This document shows, one piece after another, positions 20,063-32,977 of a stretch of DNA of 38,648 bases; positions within the stretch are counted from its first letter, which is position 1; each line of letters starts with the position of its first letter. This DNA comes from Guillardia theta CCMP2712. Lineage: Eukaryota; Cryptophyceae; Pyrenomonadales; Geminigeraceae. Both the position numbers and the translations under genes were made by a program. The notes beneath the pieces were generated by a model that was not told where the DNA came from, ran no database searches, and saw only the letters and a list, made by a program, of their open reading frames with translations. The stretch is taken from assembly GCF_000315625.1 (NCBI RefSeq), contig NW_005434420.1, forward strand, positions 8,331 through 46,978, written 5' to 3'.

Positions 20063-22954
20063 ATGCAGCCCTCAGCTTTGACGAGATCACGGCTCCTACT
20101 TGTCTTCGTCGTTCTAGAGGTGACGCAAGGAATGTAAGCATCGTTTATGACGAATGGAGCAGGTGGCAGCAAGTCACAAGGTATCGGTCGAAGGACCTGC
20201 AGTCTATGTCGACGAGCACGCGAGGATGTGAGTTGGAACGCGATAGCAGAGCCTCTCTTCGCCCCTTGTCTCCCTCACCTGCTGGCAGGCGCATCAAGCC
20301 AGGGCAATACCTCAAGACTGTCCTCCTGCGAGTAGAAGGGCACAGCTCTCCCATCGCCATCCCCGTCCATGATGGAGAGGTGGCTGATCTGATCGCTGCC
20401 TCCTTCTTTCGCCAGTACAACCTTCCCTTCGACGAGTCTTACATTCCAGGTGAGCTCCGTGGTGTTATGAGCTGCTTGAGGAAAACTGCTGCATTGTTGC
20501 TGGTTTGACTGATTCTCATTGTGATGGTTGATGCTTCTTGTTCTTCTCTCTTCTCGTTCTTGCTGTCCTCTATCACCCGATGGCTTTGATGGCTGTCTGA
20601 CTTACCTCATTCAGTTCACAACACAATCGCCGCGGTCCTGAAGAGGGAACAAGGCCCTGAAGACATCTCGAAATCGCGAGTGGATCCGAAGATTGCAGCG
20701 CAGGTAGCGGCGCATCCTTTCTTGGAGAGCTCGGACAAGAACAAGAACGTCTTCCTTGTGGTTGAGATTCACTTTGAGAGAGGAGGGGGGGCTGGAGGGA
20801 AAACCTTGCTATTTGAGGTCATGGAGGGGGAGGAGCCGTTGGATGCTGTGGCAAGGCACAAGGATGCTCAAGATCTTAGTGAGGTGGAGAGAGAGTTTGC
20901 AGTGAAGCACGTGACAGACAGGATCATCGACAAGCTCTTGCTCGAGGAGAAGAAAGTGGCTGAGATGCAGAGAGGAGATCGAATTGCGGCCATGTTTGGC
21001 GTGGAGGCAACAAGTAGCCAGACCTTGCAGTCTCCCCTCCGGCATGACAGCGACCCTTCCTGGAGGAGGACGGATCCAGACGACCTTAGGGATCAGGATC
21101 GCGTACAAGAGATGCTCTTCCATCTACAGCATCCTCCCTCCTGCAGCGATCGCAACCTAGTGGTTTTCTCCATGGACAGAGCGATCTGGGGCCTTGCGGT
21201 GAATATTCACTTCCTCACTCTCCTCCTCAACTTCTGCTGGAGGCACAACCGAACGCTGGTCACCGCAGACCCCGATCACTGGAACTACGCGGGGAGAGAG
21301 TGCACGAGAGGATGGGAGTGCTTCTTCCACCCCATCAGCTCATGCAGGGAGGATGACGTCTGGCAGCCCTACACCTCTGACATTCGCAATGACATCCTCT
21401 TCGACTTCCGCGGCTACCTCTACCAGGTCGACACCAGCACCCAACGCGTCCTCCACTTCTCCAACGTGGACGGGCCTTGGCTGCAGCTTCTGTCGCAGGA
21501 GGAGTATCGTCTCTTCCTGCCGGAGACCTTCCGGCATCGCGGACACCTCTGGTGGCGATCGCAGCTGACTAAGTTTGTGATGCGGGAGAAGCCGTTTGTG
21601 AGGAGATACGTGGAGGAGCGTCGCACGGCCATCGGCTGGCACCGCGACCTTGTGGCCCTTCATGTTCGGCATGGCGACAAGTCGTGGGACGTCGCTCACC
21701 AGGTGAAGTGAAAGTGACGAACAGGAGAGCAAGAGGCAGGGAGGAGGTAGCCATGGCAAAGTAGAGGATACACGAGCTTAGCCATCCTCCTCCTCCTCCT
21801 CCTCCTCCTCCTCCTCCTCCTTTTCCATCGCTTTCTCCTCCTGCTCCGCGATAACTTGTACTCCAGGCATCTTACATGGGAGGGCTTCAGCCCTACCTCG
21901 ACAAGGCCGCGCGGCTTGCAGGAGGACAACGGGGACAGCTGCGTTACTTCATCAGCACGGATGATCCAGGGGTCCTAGAAGAGGCCCAGGTGACCGGTCA
22001 TGCATGCTCCTGCGCCTGATGCGGTGGTGCAGGCTCGGTCTCTCGATGCAGTGTGGGATAGAGAAGAGGCTCGTTACAACGGCACGCACATCTACTCCCC
22101 TCCTGGCGTGTCGGAAAAGAAATGGCCAGGCTTCCCGGGCAGCGACGACCGAGTCAACACGCTGAGGTCAACAACCATTCCACTTCCTCCTCCTGTCTCC
22201 GCTGCACTTCCACTTCCTCCCCTCCTACTCTTTGATGCAACCCTTCTCCCGCACCTCTTCCTCCTCCCATCTCGTCGCTTCTCGTCTGACGTGCATGCAC
22301 AGCTATACGCTGGACAGCATCAAAAGCGTCTTCCTGCTCGCCGACGCGCGCTGGTTCGTTGGCACGACGACGTCTTGCTTCTCTCGCCTGGTCTATCAGG
22401 TCCTCAGCGCCTCTTGCACCCGTTCCTCGGCTTTCATCCCAGCTCATCTTCTTTGTAGCTCTCCTCCTCCTCCTCCTCTCCCTCGTCCTCTCCCTCGTCC
22501 TCTCCCTCTCCCTCGTTCTCTCCCTCTTCCTCTTCCACGTTCTCTTCCTATTCCTTGTTTTTTGTTCTCGAAATCCCTCCGAGCTTCTCTTCCTCCTCCC
22601 TCTTCTGCTCGAATGCTGCTGTTTCCTTCTCTTTTCCTTTCTTGTCTTTCGCTTCTTTCTCAATTCTTTCTTCAGCTGCGAGTAGCGCGGAACTTGCAGC
22701 ATGCGGACATGAGCAACGCGTGGACAGTGGACAGGTAAGGCGGATAGCCGGCAATGATGGCTGGGAGGGAACGAGGGGCAAGAGGAACGTGAGAGGAAGT
22801 TGCCAGAGGGTTGAGAAAGAGAAGCAGGAAGAGGAAGGAGAAGAGAGAAAGACAAAGGGAGAGGGAGGGAGGAGGTGGGAGGGGGGAGAAGGAGCTGTCT
22901 TTCTCTCTTATTGACATGGCAGAGACCCACGTTACCCTCAGTGGGAGGGCTGGA

Positions 22955-22968
<14 letters not shown>
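20063..22968 (+). CDS. Type II membrane fucosyltransferase-like glycosyltransferase
   Basis: Nine exons (20063-20119, 20163-20227, 20289-20449, 20615-21702, 21867-21989, 22033-22166, 22303-22399, 22676-22734, 22923-22968) join in phase to 609 aa. The first exon gives a signal anchor (RSRLLLVFVVLE), consistent with a Golgi/ER type II enzyme. Residues ~30-230 hold two alpha/beta stretches of similar layout (YLKTVLLRVEG..IPVHDGEVADLIAASFF and VFLVVEIHFE..FEVMEGEEPLDAV), possibly tandem ubiquitin-like modules. The catalytic part carries LHVRHGDKSWD (residue ~444) and FISTDDPGVLEEA (~486), the donor-binding signature of the FUT8/NodZ/O-fucosyltransferase clan, then FVGTTTSCFSRLVYQ and the C-terminal EGWIIDP. 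FUT8 has Arg-Thr where this protein has His-Gly. The exon 1-2 junction (43-nt intron) is the least certain. The acceptor substrate is unknown. Confidence 0.75.
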
Positions 22969-26077
<3,109 letters not shown>

Positions 26078-26873
26078 CTCTTGCTGTCCTGCTCTGCTAA
26101 ATCTTGTATCTGAGGTCACTTCTGACCGCCTCGCATCGTTTCTCCCTCATCCCCTCTGTCCTCTCTCGTTCAGTGCTTCCTCGCTTCAAGGCCCTCATCA
26201 CTGCATCTGCATGATCATCGTCATCGTCGTCATCATTATCATCTGTTTTGTCTCCACCATCTTCATCACCTTCATCGTCTTCACCATCTTCGTCGCCTCG
26301 TTGTCGCTTCCTCCAACCACCGCCCTTTTTGCTGCATGCCTGGCGAGAAGAAGCCCAGAAGACGAGGGCCGTAGCGGGGACGAGGGTTACTCAAGGCCCG
26401 GCCGGGGTAATTTCCCGAGTCTTTCTCAGTGATTTTTTAAGACGGGTTGGTCTGAGTGGAGATGAGGTCGTCATCGAAAAAAGTTGTACGATGGTGGCCG
26501 CAAGGTACGAAGTTGGGGAGGAGGAGGAGGAGGAGGAGGAGGAGAATCAGATGGAGGAGATGGAAGAGGCAGGAGGATAAGTGGGTGGAAGAGAAGAGTG
26601 AAATCAAGAACCCTTCATCTCGATCAGGACGAGGAAAGGCTACAGGAACAAGAACAAGGACAGTTGAGATTGTCATGTCTAGCTAAATGCTTCAAGATTT
26701 GTGTTGATAGGAAGATGATTCTCTTCCCTGCTGTGGATGCAGTTTCGATAAAACAGACAGCAGTTGACCAAGTTTTGGTTCCCCCCCCCCCCCTTTTCTC
26801 CCTGCAACCCGGACAATTTTGCTGACTTCGTGGCTACCAAACACTGACATTCCTCCTGACCTCTGCTCGCAGG
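26078..26873. promoter_or_regulatory. Divergent intergenic region
   Basis: About 800 nt between the start of the unknown minus-strand gene and the plus-strand split-barrel gene, so it carries both promoters. It contains a TCATC-rich tract (26208-26300), a GGA trinucleotide run (26516-26544) and a C12 run (26780-26791). No convincing gene. The ORFs through the repeats encode only low-complexity Glu or Ser. Confidence 0.5.
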
Positions 26874-29490
26874 ATGTTACGAGCCTCCGTCCTCTTGTGT
26901 ATGACCGCGCAGTCGTTCGCCTTCAGAGCAGGTGAGCAGGCTGACAAGACAGGAGGGTGAAGGTGCTGACGGGAGAGCAGCGCTGTATCCCATGACAAGA
27001 CATGTAGCTAAGACCCAGCTTCCCAGCCATCGAGGTGCCTCAGCTCGCTCACTTGCGACTCTTTACGTGACCTGCTCTCCCCTCAGCCACTCCCGCCATC
27101 CTCCGGCAGAGGCCTCGTCTGAACTCTCTGAAAAGTAAGAGAAGGAGGAAGAAGGGAGGGTTGGGGGCAGGTAGCGATGAGTAGAGGAGAGCAAGAAGAC
27201 AGTGGGAGGGTTGCGGAGGGAGGAGGCAAGAGACAGGATGAAGCATGGAGTCTTGCATGATCTGTGCTCCAGTGGAAACGAACCCAAAGGAGCTCCGACT
27301 CGAGCTCACTCTCGGCGAGCTCTGCAAGACCCTGGTGGGCCCATAGACCCACCTTGTGCTTTCTGATGGTAAACGGCAGGTCGGGACCTGTACGTCCGGT
27401 ACCCTCTGCACAACCCTCCCGGTCCGAGAAGATTTCGACGGGCTCCACAGGTTTCTCCCCTCCTCCTCCTCCCTCCCATCCTTCTCCCCTCTACCTTTTC
27501 TTTCTTCTCTTCTCCGCTCCTCTCCCCTCCCTGCTCTCCTCCCCTCTCCCTCTCCCTCTCGTCCCTTCTCTGATACGCTGGAAGGTTCGGCCCACAGTCC
27601 CAGGCCACCGTAGAGAAGTGGGAGAAGTACGGGAAGGAGTATCCATTCGGTGACGAGCTGAGAATTCAGCTGAGGGAGAGCTGAGGATGGACAGGAACGC
27701 TGGTGAGCTACTTGTTGAACGAAGAAGGGCAGCCGTACATGCTGCTGGCCAACAACGCGGCGCACACTCGCAACATCATGGCGAATCCCAAGACGGCGCT
27801 GTACGTGCAGAACCCGCAGAGCCCGGGACAGAAGGGAGCGCGTGTGACGCTGGTGGGAGAGATTGAGAAGATCTCCAACCCGCAGGTCAGGAGGAGGAGG
27901 ACGGAGTGAGACGGTTGGAGGATGGAGGGAGGGGGGGGGAGGACGAGCAGGAGTTGACTTGCTGACTGCTGCGCAGGAGCTGAAGGACTGCAAGGAGTTC
28001 TACGCCGACAGATTCCCGGACCAGGCCGAACCTCTCGAGGACGATCGATTCTCTCGCTACTTCACCATGTGCGGCCCCACCTGCCCCAGCTCCACAGCAG
28101 CTGATGATGTTGGCAGGTATAAGCTGATCATCAAGGACATCTACTACGTGTCTGGCTTCGGAGTGACAACCTGCTGGGTCAACCCTGAGGAGTTTTCAAA
28201 GGCGCAGGCCGATCCTCTTGCGCCTTTTTCTCAGGTCCTCTCCCCCACTGCCTCCTGTGCCTCGTGAGCCTGCCTTGCAGGAGCTGCTGGACGAGTGGAA
28301 TAGGAAGAGACAATCTGAGTACCAGGCCCTTGCCGCGGTGAGATGGAGGAGGAGAGGAGAAGCTGGGGATGAAGTCGAGGTGGTTGTGGGGGGGGGGGTC
28401 AGGGCTGTTGGTTGTGGCACAAGTATAGATTGAAGAAGAGGAGGAAGGGGGGGCAGAGGGAGGAAACACTTTTTCACGAGCTTCTACAGGCTTTCTTCGG
28501 CTCCGAGCTCGACCTGGACGATGTTGACAGCCCTCGCATCACGCAGGTATGACCCACTACCCTAACCCCCTCCTTCTCCAATACACACCCTCCCGCCCTA
28601 CTCTGTGTACGCCCGATTCCTTCCTGCCCCTTACCCTCTCTCTCCTCTTCTCCCCTCTTCCTACTCTACGCCTTCTCTTGCTCTTGCTCCCCCGCCTCCC
28701 CCATGCTCATCGCTCCCTGTAGCTTGACAGGTTTGGCTTCGACTTTCGTTTTCGTTTCCCCAGAAAGGATGGACAGCATGTGAGTTGCCTTGGCCCAGAT
28801 CTTAACCTCTTATCCTGAACTTACACCACGATCTATCTTTTCTCCTTCCCATTGAAATTTCCTCTTCCTCGTCCCCATCCCCATTATTATCCTCGTCCCA
28901 AGCCGCATCCCCATCATCCTCTCCTCCTCACGACGGTTTCATATCCCATCAATGATGCTCAGTCACCTTCGATGGCAAGTTAGTGTTGGGGCGTGTGACC
29001 TTTGCACAGGACGGGCAGTACGACATTCGCGAGTATCGCATCGGCTTCCGTAACCACGCCATGTCGAAGGAGGAGGCTCAAAGCGCCATGTTCAAGATTT
29101 TGCAGGAGGTGCGTAGAAGAGGAAAGCTGATTTGAAGATGAGGGGGCCCGAAAGGGAGAGAGAGAGGAGACAAGGAGAAAAAGGAGACACGCAAGGAGGA
29201 GACACACAGACAGGCAGAGGATGGGAAGCCTGCAGTTGACACCCTGGCACAGGCGTGGGAGAAGATCAACGGATACGATGACGAGGTAGGAAGATTCAAT
29301 CTCTCTTCTCCTCTTCACTAGTCCAGTCCCCCTCCCCTCGTTTGGATTCTAATCACATCAGCAGTGGGGTGATTTGGATAACCCCCCAATGATCCTAAAG
29401 AGAGCAACCGACCTTGAGGTGCCTGGCGTCTCCTTCCTAAACCCCAATGACAAGCCTGACAGGTTGCGCAACAATCGAGCAAACCCATGA
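26874..29490 (+). CDS. FMN-binding split-barrel (pyridoxamine-phosphate-oxidase/HugZ-like) protein, probable plastid import
   Basis: About 13 exons: 26874-26931, 27087-27134, 27273-27334, 27380-27450, 27585-27649, 27695-27885, 27977-28234, 28281-28337, 28490-28546, 28723-28779, about 28962-29108, 29253-29285, 29365-29490. Together roughly 410 aa. The N-terminus MLRASVLLCMTAQSFAFRA is a signal peptide ending in a Phe-containing junction typical of bipartite plastid presequences in complex algae. The core reads LTLGELCKTLVGTCTSGTLC, SYLLNEEGQPYMLL, NIMANPKTALYVQNP and ARVTLVGEIE, the strand order of flavin-binding split barrels that includes HugZ-type haem degraders and plant glutamyl-tRNA-reductase-binding protein. 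The C-terminal half (DRFGFDFRFRFPRKDG..) may match the accessory domain of that group. Enzyme activity is not predictable. One junction (28779/28962) is non-canonical, and a small extra exon near 26970-27030 is possible. Confidence 0.72.
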
Positions 29491-29659
29491 CGGTAACGGG
29501 AGCGCAACGGGACTAGAGAGGCGGGCTTGTTAAAATCCACACCATTTCTTATAAACCAAAATATCCTCACACCCAAACAATCAATCGAACAAACCGACTT
29601 AAATTTCTTGTTGACTACTGAAGCTTCTCAAAGATCTTGTTGACCACTGCAGCTTCTCA
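29491..29659. other. Short convergent 3' intergenic region
   Basis: Only about 170 nt separate the stop codons of the split-barrel gene and rhodopsin copy A. The region is AT-richer and must contain both polyadenylation regions. AATAAA was not seen; a diverged signal is likely. Confidence 0.45.
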
Positions 29660-31660
29660 TCAGACGTCACGTGACATCCCGCGACCCTGGTCGAGATCAT
29701 CGAATGCCTGCAAGACTGTCAGTTTCTGATCGCTGTGCCTTCTCCATCCTCTACCAATGCTTGCTCGACCATCCCCTTCCTTCTTCTCATCATACCTGGC
29801 GCCAGTTGTTTGGCTGGGCTCCCCCTACACCTCCTGCAGCGCTCTGCTGCACCGGCTGAGCTGACATCCAGTTCGCTGGCGCGTTGCCGGCGTTCTCATC
29901 GATCATGCGGGGAGGAGGAGCCGACATGAAGGAGTTTGGCATGCCACCGGGCATCATCGACGTTTGCATAGGAGACATCATCATCTGGCTGGGCTGAGAC
30001 ATCTGAAAAAAATATCGGTGACTATCGACCCAAATTTAGCCAAGGCTCTACCTGACGCGGCGAGCTCATCTGCTGCATCGTCGCCATCTGTGACAAAAGC
30101 ATGCCGAGCTGCTCCTGCGAGATAGGCGAGTTCTTTCCAGAGGATTGTTTGCCAGCCTTAGATTTCTGACTCTGGTTGCTCTCGCCAGCTTGGTCATCGA
30201 CGTCTTCGTCGTCGTCCGACATCTCTTGCGCTTCCATTTCAGCCTGCTGTCGGCGGCGGAGCTCCTGTATCTTCCCCGTCATCCTCTCGCGCCCTCCCTC
30301 CTCGCCCCCTCCTTCTGACCCGCATCTTCTTCTTCTCCGCGTTGAAGTCTTCCATCAAGTCCGACTTCGTCACCTTCAGCTCTGACAGCTCAAGATTTGC
30401 CTTGTCCATGAGCAGCTGGAACCGAAGTAGCGCAAACCCGTCTGCACACACCCAACACGCCCCGTCAGAAACAACTCGTCATACCCCTCCACCCTCCTAC
30501 TCACACATAGACTTCGCCAGCACGTCCATCACAACGTTGATGCAATGCTCCGTCACTTGGTCGATCACCTTGGTCTTGAGCAGCAGCCACAACACCGGGT
30601 ACACCATCCAGATGCAGAAGTAGGTGCTCAAGGCCGTCTGCAGTGGGTTCCTCACGTTCTTGTTGCGGAAACCTGTCAATCACATCCCTCCGTCACGTCC
30701 CCGCCCCTCTACTCCCTCCCGCCAGATCCACCTGCTTTCGAGGCCACCGACACTCGCCGGGACTGGGTCGTGTTGCCCTTCTTGGCGAAGTACTGGATGA
30801 AGCGTACCTGCGCGCACTTGCATCAGCCACCATGTCCTGCCTCCTGCCTCCCTTCCCTACCTGCACGAGGCTAATGATGTTGAACCACGTGTAGCTGAAC
30901 AGCAGCATCCCAAACGCAAACCACAGAAACCTGTACATCCCATCCTCAGCCTCCAGCCCTCAGTATCCCCTCGCCTCTCCCTTGACATACGTGGCTGGTG
31001 GTGGTGTGTTCGCAGACATGAAGCCGGTAAAGATCGTGATCTGCACGTACACCGCGTAGGTGATCTTGTACGGCAGGTTGAGCGTAGTCAGCAAATCGAA
31101 GGTCTGCCACACTCCGTCAGCCTCACCTCCCCTCTCTTACTCTTCGTCCCTACCAGAAGAGGGCAGGTGATGAGGTAGTCAAAGTACTTGTACAGGATGA
31201 TGTTGGTCGCGGCCCCGACGTCTCCGGACAAGTGCGACGTGATTCTTGCGTACTGCGCCATCCTCCCGTCAGCTCCGTCAGCTCCGTCAGCTCCTCTGTC
31301 CTCCTCCCCATCCCTTTGCCCGCTCCCCACCACTCCGCATCGTCACTCACATATGCCACTGCCGCAAACAGATTCACGTACAGCGAGATCATCCCCTTCT
31401 CACGGTACCCTGCACGCCGTCAGCTTTCACCCCCAGCCTCCTGACCCTCATCTCGCGCCTTACCGAAGAAGTAGAGGATGTCTTTGTTGGGCGGCTTGAA
31501 GTTCATCAGCCTGTACGCCAGCACGGCCGCAGTCCCTCCCAGCGAGATGAAGCCGACCCAGTCTGCGATCAATCGGTCATGACATGGGCTTGAATGACAG
31601 CGGAGTACCAAGTGCCTGGACGACGGGGGTGCGCAAATAGGCTACCGAAGAGGTGCTCAT
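29660..31660 (-). CDS. Microbial rhodopsin, bacteriorhodopsin-like channelrhodopsin type (copy A)
   Basis: Twelve exons with perfect phase: 31660-31609, 31562-31464, 31409-31351, 31252-31154, 31103-30991, 30930-30861, 30807-30732, 30672-30505, 30441-30320, 30264-30052, 30002-29796, 29707-29660. They encode 441 aa. Seven helices are visible. Helix C is ILYKYFDYLITCPLLTFDLL: Asp95, Thr99 and Asp106 align with BR Asp85, Thr89 and Asp96, Lys92 replaces Arg82 and Tyr96 replaces Trp86. Helix F has WMVYP (Trp211, Tyr214, Pro215). Helix G has DVLAKSMYGFALLRF, giving Asp239 (BR Asp212) and the retinal Schiff-base Lys243. The D-T-D triad is the hallmark of cryptophyte cation channelrhodopsins related to pumps (BCCRs such as the GtCCR group and ChRmine). 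Pump activity is not excluded. The C-terminus (residues ~250-441) is helical, then acidic, then Met/Gln/Pro-rich, ending GRGMSRDV. Confidence 0.9.
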
Positions 31661-32977
31661 GGTATGAACTCAAAGGTTCGATGAGTAGCACAATATTCTG
31701 GTCTGAGAGTTGAAAGATAGATTTTCTGTCAACCACAGCATGCTTCAGTACATTGAATCAGCGGTTGTTGTACTTGGATACTTTCTAATGCTGTACTGAT
31801 TGCATCTCTTTCCTTCAGTTCCTGCTCATAGGGCTGAGATCTATTCGTTCAGGAAACAAGGTATCTTGTTGCTTCTTCTACGTTCCTCCCCATCCTCCTC
31901 CTTTTCCTTCTCCATCCTCGCCGCCTCTCTCCCTCGCAACCCTCAATATCCATTTCACAGTGAGCTCTGATACACTCCTCAAACCCACCCCTACCCACTC
32001 TCTTGATACCCCCCATGCATTCCACCCTCCTATTCATATGGGATGACCCGGTTCTTTTAGTCCTTTGTACCAGACAGAATCAATTCACCCCATCCCTTTG
32101 GATATCCACGAGTTTCCTCTAGTCCCCCACCCCCTTATCCCCCGCAATCTCCACCTACCCATTGCCCCATTCTTGGGTCTATTTTAATTTCAGATACAGG
32201 ATGCAGTCCCGAGGACGGGGTGGGTGAGCAGTCATTGAGGGGGTAGGGTGGGTCACACACCTAACGCAACAACCAAGGAGGTCGATGATTTCGCTGGGGT
32301 CGGTAGAAGGGGATAGAAACGGATATGAAAATGAGTAAAGAAATTGTATGGAGAATACTACTGTAAAAATTAATGTAAGGCATTTTGGTACTGAAAGAAT
32401 TGACGAGCGAGGGGCCGTAAGAGAATGTCGGATCGGGGGTGGTAGACTATTTGGGATTTGTGGGGGTGCACAAAGGTTGAGGAGGGGGTGGGGTCCAGAG
32501 AAAATGGGGGACTCCACCACATCCCGAGTAACCGAGCAGGAGACAACTAAAATACTTTTAAAATGGGTCTTTCTTACAATGGTTGTAGTCAAGTTTGATG
32601 GCTCTTGTTCTCATAGAGGGACGGCGGCATGGTGGCAAAAGCGGGGAAAGGGGAGACGGCAGGTACAGCCATTAGCAGATCCGTCTCAAACATGGTCTCA
32701 CTTTTAACCCCAAGATGTTCCGATGGGGATTGAAGCAGTAGATGCATCATCACAAAATTCTTGCAGGGAGCATGGGGAAACAGAAGAAAACTGATGTCTA
32801 GAAATGTCCAACTACAAGTGTACAAGTTCATGATAATTCGAACAAACGATATTGCACATGGCATTGCCACATGTCATATCTTCACAAGAGCTAAAACGGA
32901 AAATTAAGCAAAAGCCAAGGATCGATGCGATCACAACTATAAACAAGCCCACACAGGAGCTGCTACATATGTCAATA
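31661..32977. other. Intergenic region between the two rhodopsin genes
   Basis: About 1.3 kb upstream of copy A and downstream of copy B. It holds a C-rich pyrimidine section (31870-32170) and a G-rich section (32400-32520). No splice-consistent gene was found; the 119-codon plus ORF at 32348-32707 has no recognisable motif. Similarity to the flank of copy B stops about 20 nt upstream of the start codon (after CTCAAAGGTTCGA), so the promoters of the two copies differ almost completely. Confidence 0.5.

Noticed and set aside
22154-22930. 258-codon minus-strand Arg/Lys/Glu-rich ORF
   Set aside because: Antisense to introns and exons of the fucosyltransferase-like gene and built largely on pyrimidine-rich intron repeats.
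27049-27993. 314-codon minus-strand ORF
   Set aside because: Antisense to the split-barrel gene; low-complexity composition from intron repeats and no motifs.
29790-30002. Rhodopsin copy A ending after NNWRQ at the in-frame TGA at 29790
   Set aside because: The following GTATGA (GTCAGC in copy B) is a splice donor; both copies share a downstream final exon AFDDLDQGRGMSRDV that joins in phase, so the spliced end is preferred.
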